The notes under the pieces: model-generated
What the model was told of the DNA's origin: nothing
Databases searched by the model: none
The model's input: the letters and a program-made list of their open reading frames with translations, nothing else
In this document: one piece after another, positions 55,171 to 64,000 of the stretch
Numbering within the stretch: the stretch's first letter is position 1
Layout of the letters: each line of letters begins with the position of its first letter
Translations under genes and position numbers: made by a program
DNA from: Siphonodentalium dalli
Lineage: Eukaryota > Mollusca > Scaphopoda > Gadilida > Siphonodentaliidae
Length of the DNA stretch: 64,000 bases
Direction: 5' to 3'
Assembly (NCBI GenBank): GCA_032622095.1
Contig: CP136068.1
Location: 50,712,443-50,776,442, forward strand

Positions 55171-56520
55171 GTTCTGGGGGAAAAGACAAATTTTGATTTT
55201 GAATTCGGTGATAATGGGTGATTATACTTAGCAGATATCATAACGTCCAATTTTCGTGAAGAATCGACCAAAATCAAACAGAAATTTTCAAACGACATAT
55301 ATGAGAAAAAAAATCACACAACATGTTCAAACAAGCTCATCATGAATCACCATAATAGAAACCAATTGTTGAAAAATGTTGTTAAAATTAGTACAGAAAA
55401 ATTGTTAACAAGAGGTCGTGAGAATGTGATGTTGAATGTGACAGAGACAAGAGTAATTTATTTTTCAAATGCTAGAAACATTTGTCTCGTTTGGGGAAAT
55501 TAAATCAGAAAATCTTTGTAAAATTAAACTATAATCTATATTATCATGTTTGGGATAATAATATTGATTAAATTGTATCAAAACCAACTATTGTTAGAAC
55601 TTAATATAGACAGGGATCATATTTTAAGAGGCAGACGCAAGTTTTGCATAAATCCTGCCGAAAATGGCAAGATATTTTCTATAATGAATTTCTCTCGATC
55701 TATATGGCAAAAAAATCTAGAGTTTCTTATATCATCATCTTCATTGTATATTGAATCTGAGCAATTAAAGTATGGGCTCTAATTAATACTCGAGGTGTCA
55801 CCAGAAAGCGGAATTTCAGCAACCACCATTTTTTAGGTAGCCCAGCTATTCTAACTTTGGGAACCAGTTCTTGTGGGGTCAATATAGGGGGCAAAATATG
55901 ATTTTTTTTCACTTTTTTCACTGGCGTCTTTTGTGTATGATATGTGAATTGAAATTTCTCAAACATAGTATGTATGAAACTCAGGTGCAGTTCAGAAAAA
56001 TTTGGATGTGGTCAGATTATTCTCCCTGACTACAGTTGCGATCAAAATTTAGCATTCAACCTACTGAATATATTTTGTTATATTACTCAAACTTTGATAG
56101 TAATATCTCTAAATGGTCACATCGTGCTACTATGTGAAGACAATACAATGGCGTCTGACATACTGTAATTATCAGTAATCTAATTCAAGCAATATATGTA
56201 GTTAGTCGCTATATTTATGCTTCTAGATGCAGTACTGGGCAAAAGTTTGTATAGAATACTTTATAATGACACCGATATCATACAGTCTGATGCATGTTGA
56301 GCCAAACGAAAAATTATCACAAGACTATAGTTTTTTTTTCACAATGTGAAGATGTTGTAAATTATTGTCTTATTGATACCTGTTATCAACTGACTAACTT
56401 TAATGTTGAAGTCAATTGTAGATCATAATGAATTTTAGCGTGACAAATATACTTGCAAATGATACTCCAGCATCATCATCATGACATCATCATCACAGAT
56501 GCACCCATCGTATGTGTCAT
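55171..56520. other. No recognisable gene or element
   Basis: Low-complexity AT-rich DNA. Frames at 55546-55782 and 55727-55966 have no recognised domain. Confidence 0.3.
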
Positions 56521-56524
56521 CCTT

Positions 56525-57115
56525 TCTATGATGTTGTTCTACATTTTTATGGTGTCCATTCACCTTAAATTTGCGTGGAGTGCGAATCATTTATGACTTT
56601 ATAAGGTGGTAGCACTGTTCTTTTTTGGTGCGCATTCATCTTTATATATTGTCCATTTACCTTCATATGCTATGTTTCACCTGTATATGGTATCCATTCA
56701 CCATTAGTATGATGTCCTCTATTCTCTATATGATATGCATACATCTTTGATGATGTGGTTCCACCTTTATATATGGTTTCCATTCATTTTTAGAGGACAA
56801 TTGTCATCATATGGTGGAAATATGCCCATATTTATATGGTGTGAAAATATCTTTAAATATGGTGTCAATTCACTATCATAATGCTATACCATAACATACA
56901 GACATATACTCATCATATATACACATCATATAAAGTTGTATATGCAGCATATAAAGTAATATGTACATCATATAAATAATAGCGGCCATCATAAATGGTC
57001 ACCATATACAGATTAAGGTAAATTGATACCAACAAAGGTAAATGGACACCATATAAAGGAACAAACCACATCATATATAGGTAAATACACACCATAACAA
57101 GACAGTCAAAGACTG
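56525..57115. repeat. Short-unit repeat whose orientation flips midway
   Basis: From ~56530 to 56890 the phrase 'atatggtgtccattcacctt' recurs in variants every 30-50 bp. From ~56900 to 57110 its inverse ('aaaggtaaatggacaccata') recurs. The whole is therefore a loose palindrome of tandem units. More inverse units lie at 59233-59300. Confidence 0.7.
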
Positions 57116-57479
57116 TGGGGTCGCTCACCATACTGCAAAGACTGATAAGACTGGGACTTTGGAGACCATAACAGAACTTTTCATAATCACTTTAAAAAAG
57201 TAATCTAAACAGGATATGTAGATAGAGAGGCTTCACATACCAACTGTACGCTACTGATCACTACTGATCACCCCCCCATTGAACAAATCTGTAAATCACC
57301 TCCCCAACACTGTGGGGACATCGCTGCAAGAATATGACATTATCTTATTATACCAGTAGCGTACAGCATAGATACAGGTAGTGTGGGTGGGGTCTCTGCC
57401 CCTATTTGAACAAACATGAATCCCCATCTCTGATATCTATTCATCTTATAATTATAAACATTCGCTTTTAAGAGTTAAA

Positions 57480-57800
57480 GTTAATTGATTTTCCAAAAAG
57501 GCCCCCATTGGAACAGATCTAAACATGCCACCCAAGGACCCTGCATACACAAATATAAGCTAAATAGACTTGATGGTTCTTGAGTAGTAATAGTTGTTAG
57601 AATTACTATGGAGGGAAAACGTTATGGCCCTGGCATCCCTCCTATTTGACCTGATGAACTTATTTGAACAAATCTGAATTTGAGTCACATACAGGTAGGG
57701 AATTCATATAGATCTCGAGAAGAAAACAATTGTTGATGGATGGATGGACAGAACAATGGATGGAAGGACACACCGACAGACCAACATATTTAATCCAATA
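57480..57800 (+). repeat. Dispersed-repeat family 'ACCAAATATAAGC', copy 2
   Basis: 'aaatataagctaaatagact' + 'tgatggttc', 'gaattactatggaggg', 'gagtcacatacagg', then 'gatggatggatggaca'-type simple repeat and 'accgacagaccaaca'. It is collinear with copy 3. Confidence 0.65.
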
Positions 57801-57902
57801 TACCCCCCCCCCACTTTTTTGTCCATAATAAGGTATAATGAGGTCATGTAGCTAAGTGATTAAGAAAATAATATTGGAACAGCCAAGCGTGAATTGAGTG
57901 TG

Positions 57903-57980
57903 TCTGAGTTCCAAAAAGGGTGAATGTAGTGATGCTATTCTGTACGGTAGGCTAGCATCACCAAATTCACATCTGGGAAC
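57903..57980. repeat. Foldback, copy 1 of a pair
   Basis: 'gagttccaaaaagggtgaat' ... 'gtgatgcta' pairs with 'tagcatcaccaaattcacat' + 'ctgggaac'. Related to the foldback at 58193. Confidence 0.7.
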
Positions 57981-58192
57981 CCAATTTTACTTAGTCCTCA
58001 ACTGCTATGGGAGACCTAGGGACAGACAGAAGTTCTCCAGCTGAAGTTGGTGACATTACTGACATATGACAGTATGCGCACCCATTTGACACCTCAATTA
58101 TGCATTTTAAAATCTGAACAGAAAGGAAAAGAGCTGCTAAAAATGTCACTTTGAAACTCTAGATACTTCCCAGAAGATGAAGCCTAAGCAGA

Positions 58193-58285
58193 ATGAGGTC
58201 CACATAGGGTATATTTGGCGATGCTAGCCTGTCGTGCAGGGTAGCATAATTAAATTCACCCTCTGGGAACCTCATTCTACAAATG
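58193..58285. repeat. Foldback, copy 2 of a pair
   Basis: 'agaatgaggtccacataggg' ... 'gatgctagcctg' pairs with 'cagggtagcat' ... 'ctgggaacctcattct'. Same centre as the copy at 57.9 kb with diverged arms. Confidence 0.7.
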
Positions 58286-58854
58286 ATGCCAGACACACTT
58301 AAAGCTCTGAGAAAAGGAATTTAATCTGATATTAATGACCAGTGTAATGTAAACAATGATGGTGCTACTGACAACTTTAGAAAACAAATGTACAACACAA
58401 TTAATCTCATTTAAATAATGAATGACACGAATACACTCCCTGGGGACTCTGCGTATAGCTACAGAAGTTCTCTTATCTATCTATATATCTGGCCCTGATT
58501 ATAAACAACATGTGTCATGTCTGTCAGTTCAGAGCAGAGTTGGCTTGTAATGAGAATGCACAGATACTAGTATTAAAAGGAATTTACTGAACATTTCTGT
58601 ACATCCGACTGTTCATCTTTTCTCCCAAACCCCTGATTTCAACCAAATTTAGTGGGGAGACTAGAGGTACCTACCCCCCCGAAGATGTAATGTCAGAAGT
58701 TCTTAAAAAATTTAATTAAATGTTTTTTATTTTATTTAAATAAAAAATATTTTATTTAATAAAAAAAATATTTATTAAAAATAAAATATATATAATTTTT
58801 TTTTTTTTTGGTTAAATTGAGCAATAAGTTAAATCTAAAAAAAAAATATTCTTC

Positions 58855-59240
58855 AGATTTATGTCCATAGCCCCACCCACATTTGACCCAGTGACCTCAT
58901 TTGAACAAATCTGAACCACAGTCACCCAAGATACGCTCATACCAAATATGAACCCATTTGGCCCGACAACTTCAGAAAAGTAGTCGTTTTAAGAATTACT
59001 GTGGAAAAATAGTTATGGTCCTGACATCAAAACTATTTGACTTGGTGACCTCATTTGAACAAATCTGAATAAGAGTCATCTATAGCTAGGGAACATCCAC
59101 ACCAAATATAAACCCAATCGGTCTGATGGTTTCAGAGGAGAAGATGTTTAAAGAATTGTTGACGGACGGTACGACGGACGACGGACGAGGAGTGATGACT
59201 ATAGCTCCACCGGAGACTTCGTCTCAGGTGAGCTAAAAAG
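58855..59240 (+). repeat. Dispersed-repeat family 'ACCAAATATAAGC', copy 3 with hairpin tail
   Basis: 'gacctcatttgaacaaatct' occurs twice, then 'accaaatataaacccaatc', 'ggtctgatggtttcagagg', 'gacggacgacggacgagg' and the terminal stem-loop 'tagctccacc...ggtgagcta'. This is the most complete copy. Confidence 0.75.
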
Positions 59241-60425
59241 GTAAATACACACCATAGTAAAGGTAAATGGACACAATATAAAGTAAATAAACACACAATA
59301 AAGATGAATGGGAACTACAACCCACATACCAAATTTGAGTCAGATCGGTCAAAAAGATTTTGAGTCTATAACACACACATATACAAAATACACAGAGACA
59401 GCAGTTCCAAAATATATAGTAGATTATTATACCAAGTTGCATTTGGTTATCTACAAACCAAATGTATTGAACAATAGCCTGACAAGTTTTCAGCCTGCTG
59501 GTTGTACCTGCCTCGAAAAGACTGGTGCTGTGATATAGCAGTTTGGATAGTCTTTGGTATTCAAGTGCCTTCATATGTGTTGTCAGATTCCAGAAGAAAT
59601 AATCTCATGACATCTTGCCCGGTATGGCTGCATGGTATTTGATGAACATAATTCACAGAACTTTACCACTGTGTTATTTCGGCATAGTCATCTCACAAGA
59701 CACTAATGCTTGTAAAAAAGACAATCAGAACCTGAAAAAAAATAAAAGGGTTTTAATTGTCGCTTGTATGTCACTTGTGTAATGTCAGTTAAGCTTGTGT
59801 GCTTCAATATTGTATACTAGCAGGGTACCCTGGCATATATTGTAAAAAGTAAACCAAATTTAAATAGCGGAACCTCATATATACAAATTTAAATATATTT
59901 TTATCGGTTAACAGATAAACATATACATAACCTCATATTTCCAAATTTGATGGTGCCCGACCCGACCCCAACCCCTATCTCGGACGGCATCACTTGGAAA
60001 TACTCAAAATATACTATTATATAATGTCAAATAATTGAGATGACTGTATGAGTTCAGTTAGTGAATTAGCATTCACTAGTCATACGGAACCCCATTCCTA
60101 ACTTTGAGAGCACCATTTTGTGAACTAATTAAAACTGACTAATCTTCTTCAGCTACCTGCATATAAATCAGACAAATTCTGATGACGTTTTTTAAACTCA
60201 GTCGACTCAATATGAAATAACCATATGAATAGGATATATATGTTGATATTCATTCTTTAATAAACTTAATAAATCAATCTTCGAGAAAACATGTTTGCTT
60301 TTTATATTCATGAAATGCATCAAAAAACAAGGGTTCATTGTTTAGCATACTTTCAGAGTGCATTGAGAAAGGAATATGATCATGTGATAAAACCCAGATG
60401 TATGGCAAATATATGCACCCATATA
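59241..60425. other. No recognisable gene
   Basis: It begins with inverse units of the 56.5-kb repeat. The opposed frames 59233-59574 and 59308-59538 overlap a dispersed-repeat phrase ('accaaatttgagtcagatcg') and are unsupported. Confidence 0.35.
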
Positions 60426-61700
60426 AGATGTCTTCAAGGACAATTTTACAAATTCTAAGATGTTTCACATGTCAGTAAACATTTTAGTTAAAATAATAAA
60501 ATAACAGTTCCCATTGCAGGTGCACAAACCTAACTGTAATCTTAAACCTATTGACCGAAAAATGTAGGAATAAAAGCTCGGACAAAATTAGACATGTTGC
60601 AAAAAAAATTCTAAGTCAGAAAAGGTGGATAACTCCACCAAAACATGCCCGACAGATGTCACAATCGCAGGTGCACAGGTTCCCATGGTACTAAATGTCT
60701 GTGCCAAGTTAAAATCAAATTTACCTAACTAGACCCCCCGTGTTTTTAAAATACTAAGATGTTTCACATGTCAGTAAACATTTAGTTAAAATAATAAAAT
60801 AAAAGTTCCCATTGTAGGTGCACAACAATAACACAAATCTTAAACCTATTGACCGAAAAAATGTAGGAATAAAAATTCAGACAAAATTATGCATGTTGCA
60901 AACTTAAAGTCGAAAAAGGGGAATAACTCCACAAAAAAAGTCAGACAGACATCATAGTCACAGGTGCACAGGTTCCCATGGTACTTAATATCAGTGCCAA
61001 GTTAAAAAAAACATTGACCTATAAATGTAGGAATAAAAGCTCGAACAAAATTATGCATGTTGCAAAAATATTTCTAAGTTGAAAAAGGAGGATAACTCCA
61101 CCAAAAAATGTCGGACAGACGTCATAATTGGAGGTGCACAGGTTCCCATGGTACTAAATATCTGTGCCAAGTTTTAAAAGAATTCAAACCTAAAAATGTA
61201 TGAATAAAAGCTCGGACTAAATTATACATGTTGCGAAAAAATTTATAAGTCGAAAAAGGGTGGATAACTCCACAAATAAAATCCAACAGATGTCATAATT
61301 GCACGTGCACAGGTTCCCATGGTGGTTAATGATGTCTGTGCCAAGTTTCACGGAAATTGATCTAAAAACAACTGAGAAAAACTCCGGACAAATTTGTGTC
61401 CCCGGCCAGATGGACGGACGAATAAGCTGACTCCAGTATACACCCCCCCCTAACTTCGTTGCGGGGGGGGGGGGGGTATAAAAATTATACATGTTTCAAA
61501 AAGAGGGAATAACTCCATCAAAAGAAGTCCGACAGACGTCATAAACGCAAGTGCGCAGGTGCCCATGGTGGTTGATGCCTGTACCAAGTTTCAAGACTGA
61601 CAAAAACTCCTGACAAATTTGTGTCCACGGCTCGACGGACGACGGATGGCGGACGGATGAGCTGACTCCAGTATACCCCCTAACTTCGTTGCGGAGGGTA
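60426..61700 (+). repeat. Diverged tandem block, about five units of ~170-320 bp
   Basis: 'ggtgcacaggttcccatggt' occurs near 60668, 60963, 61132, 61303 and (diverged) 61556. 'atgtaggaataaaagctcgg' and 'gaataactccac' recur between. The last units end in 'cggacgacggatgg' and 'ccctaacttcgttgcgg', with G/C homopolymer runs near 61440-61480. Confidence 0.8.
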
Positions 61701-61934
61701 TAATAAGTTTAGTTTGTCTCTTGAAAAATGCGTAAATCACCCAATATCTAGGGTAGGGGTTCAACGGGTTAACAATTTCTGTACTAAATAGATTTTTGCC
61801 CTCAGTTTTAAAAGTGTACACTGGAATGTTCTATTATTTATCTGGATGAAATCCAGTGCATTTATGGTTTCACCTCAAACTAATTTTTCAGTGGGAATAG
61901 GTACTTTAACCCAGCACAAACAACATACATGTAC

Positions 61935-62400
61935 TAATGAAAGTGTCAATAACACTGTAGCTCAACTTAGGTAGGGGAATAATTTAATGGTTGACAGTAA
62001 ATGGAGGAATTAGGAAGGTGCTAATGGAAATGTCTAAGTATGACAAGATGTACATGTGAAGTGAGACCAAAACAATAGTCGTATTGGTAGAAGTAGAAAT
62101 GGAATGATAATGTATACGAATGAACAATGTTAACTAGATGGCAAGGACAGGAATAGCAGCAACAAGTCATTTGTGATCAGACCATGGACACTGTATTACT
62201 GTTGTCAGAACATCTGTCATGTATGTGAAAATAAGATCAAGTCTTGATTTGGTGTGTGGTGCTTGGAAGTATCTTTATCAATGAAAGTGTCAATGACACT
62301 GTAGCTCAACTTAGGTAGGGGAATAATTTAATGGTCGACAGTAAATGGAGGAATAGGAAAAGTGCTAATTGAAATGTCTAAGTAAGACTAGATGTACATT
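61935..62400 (+). repeat. Direct repeat of ~115 bp, 343 bp apart
   Basis: 'aatgaaagtgtcaataacac' + 'tgtagctcaacttaggtagg' ... 'aaatggagga' ... 'aaatgtctaagta' at 61938 is repeated at 62281 with about eight changes. The same lead phrase is found at ~49965 and ~50729. Confidence 0.85.
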
Positions 62401-62459
62401 AAATATCAACATTCATAACAGGTTTCATAATGATCGGATCAGGGATGTGGTGATTATGG

Positions 62460-63935
62460 TGTGCCAAATGATTTATTGATGCAAAGAGTAAATTCTAAAA
62501 TGGCCACCGGCAGCCATGTTTTTTTCCGAATTACCCCAAAATGACTTGTTCCCATCTACAGCCTTCACAAATCTCATAATGATCTGATCAAAGGTATGAC
62601 CTGTAGCCTGTGCCAATGGATTTAGTCATGCAAAGAGTACAATCCAAGATGGCTGCTGGCGGCCATGTTTTTCGGCTGAACGACCCGAAAATGACTCGTT
62701 TCCCCATCTACATGTCATTGTTAACATACATGACAAATTTCTTGAAGTTCCGACCAAAGCTACGACCTGTAGCCCGCACCAAAGGATTTATTCATGCAAA
62801 GAGTAAAATCCAATATGGCTGCTGGCGGACACATTTTTTGGCCAAAAGACCCCAAAATGACTCGTTCCCATCTACATGTTAATATTAACATCTATGATAA
62901 ATATCATGATGATGAGACAAACAGTACGACCTGTAGCCCGTGCCAATGGATTGAATTTTTAAATCCAACATAGCTGCCAGCGGCCATTTTTTTGGCCATA
63001 TGACCCCAAAATGACTCGTTCCCATATACATGTCAATATCAATATTCATGACAAATTTCATAAAGGTCAGACCAAAGGTACGACCTGTAACCCGCGCCAA
63101 AGGATTTAGTCATTGAAAGAGTAAAATCCAAGATGGCTGCTGGCGGCCATGTTTTTTGGCTGAACGACCCCAAAATCACTTGTTCTACATGTCAATATTA
63201 ACATCCATGACAAATTTCATGATGATCCGACGAACAGCACGACATGTAGCCCGCGCCAATGGATTGAATTTTGAAATCCAAAATGGCCACCAGCGGCCAT
63301 GTTTTTTGGCCGAATGACCCCAAAATGACTCGTTCCCATCTACATGTCAATGTCAACATTCATGACAAAATTCATAAAGATCAGACCATAGGTACGACCT
63401 GTAGCCCGCGCCAAATGATTTAGTCATGCAAAGAGTAAAATCCATGATGGCTGCTGGCGGCCATGTTTTTTGGCTGAACAACCCCAAAATGACTCGTTCC
63501 CATCTACATGTCAATATTAACATCCATGACAAACTTCATAATGATCAGACGAACAGTACGACCTGTAGCCCGCGCCAATGGATTGAATTTTGAAATCCAA
63601 AATGGCCACCAGTGGCCATGTTTTTTGGCCGAATGACCCCAAAATGAATCGTTCCCATCTACATGTCAATGTTAACTTTCATGACAAATTTCATGAAGTT
63701 CCGATCAAAACTACGACCTGTAGCCTGCGCCAAATGATTTAGTCATGCAAAGAGTAAAATCCAAGATGGCTGCTGACGGCCATGTTTTTTGGCCCACTGA
63801 CCCCAACATGACTCGTTCCCATCTACATGTCAATGTCAACATTTGCCCGCGCCAAAGGAAATTGTTGACGGACACACGGACGAAGGACACCAAGCCATGG
63901 CAATAGCTCAAACTTACAAAAGTAAGTTGAGCTAA
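62460..63935 (+). repeat. Dimeric (A-B) tandem array, ~155-bp monomers, with hairpin tail
   Basis: Monomer A has 'ggattgaattttgaaatcca' and 'aaatggccaccagcggccat'. Monomer B has 'gatttagtcatgcaaagagt' and 'gatggctgctggcggccatg'. Centres fall near 62505(A), 62650(B), 62815(B), 62970(A), 63132(B), 63285(A), 63448(B), 63600(A) and 63766(B). The array ends with 'ggacaccaagccatggcaat' and the perfect stem-loop 'tagctcaaacttac' / 'gtaagttgagcta' (63902-63934). A new copy starts after 63945. Minus-strand frames are repeat shadows. Confidence 0.93.
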
Positions 63936-64000
63936 TAAAGGGTGTGTCAAAGGATTTAGTGATCCTAATAGTAAATGCAAGATGGCCGTGGTGGCCATGT

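Noticed and set aside
63711-63998. 95-codon minus-strand gene at the window end
   Set aside because: It is antisense to the A-B tandem array.
1-64000. CRISPR array, bacterial operons or phage-like genes
   Set aside because: The tandem arrays lack regularly alternating unique spacers, and the window has introns, SINEs and LINEs; it is eukaryotic.

Overview
This is a stretch of an AT-rich, repeat-dominated metazoan nuclear genome. The style of the dispersed repeats (long diverged tandem blocks reading like 'caaatttggt... gaccaaaggtacgacctgtagcc', '...taacttcgttgcggggg...', 'gggccataactctg') and the dense TTAA-flanked MITEs suggest a mollusc or close lophotrochozoan. That is an inference from familiarity, with no diagnostic gene behind it. 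There are no bacterial features, operons, CRISPR arrays or rRNA genes.

One convincing protein-coding gene can be reconstructed. It is a five-exon plus-strand gene, 7921-7992, 9285-9440, 10636-10725, 13889-14018 and 18600-18781, encoding a 209-residue, very polar protein with a charged coiled-coil segment. All four introns are GT-AG and all junction phases agree. I do not recognise the family. Its introns hold a MITE of ~270 bp, several foldback palindromes, a CRE-like 31-bp tandem array, a CGT/TTG microsatellite, a piggyBac-like hairpin MITE, a longer inverted-repeat element that stops 66 bp before exon 4, a decayed second copy of exon 4, a LINE reverse-transcriptase fossil and a 42-bp minisatellite that reaches the edge of exon 5. 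A TTAA-flanked MITE begins 13 bp after the stop codon.

Layout: 1-7.5 kb tandem and dispersed repeats, two copies of a TTAA MITE family, and palindromes; 7.8-18.8 kb the gene; 18.8-19.7 kb MITE and tandem repeats; 19.7-27.5 kb three copies (A, B, C) of an unidentified repeat family, A inverted relative to C, enclosing two minus-strand LINE fossils; 28-32.3 kb trinucleotide satellite, tRNA-derived SINE and a Harbinger-like element abutting one another; 32.3-35.2 kb three TTAA-type elements, two sharing one TTAA; 35.4-36.1 kb a pair of SINE copies; 37.4-42.2 kb several tandem arrays (30 bp, ~465 bp, 150 bp); 44.8-49.6 kb a ~4.8-kb hAT-like element with long internal inverted arms; 49.6-64 kb degenerate dispersed repeats, a TA-flanked element with promoter-like ends, and tandem arrays. 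The last one (62.5-63.9 kb) is the same family as at ~1.0-1.4 kb.

Apart from the gene, everything that can be called is repeat or transposon-derived. Most long open frames lie in low-complexity or repeat DNA and are not supported as genes. I see no strong candidate for a new biological system. The most informative signals are the small unrecognised gene with its decaying duplicate exon, the recurrence of TTAA-flanked elements with sub-terminal palindromes, and the unidentified A/B/C repeat family.
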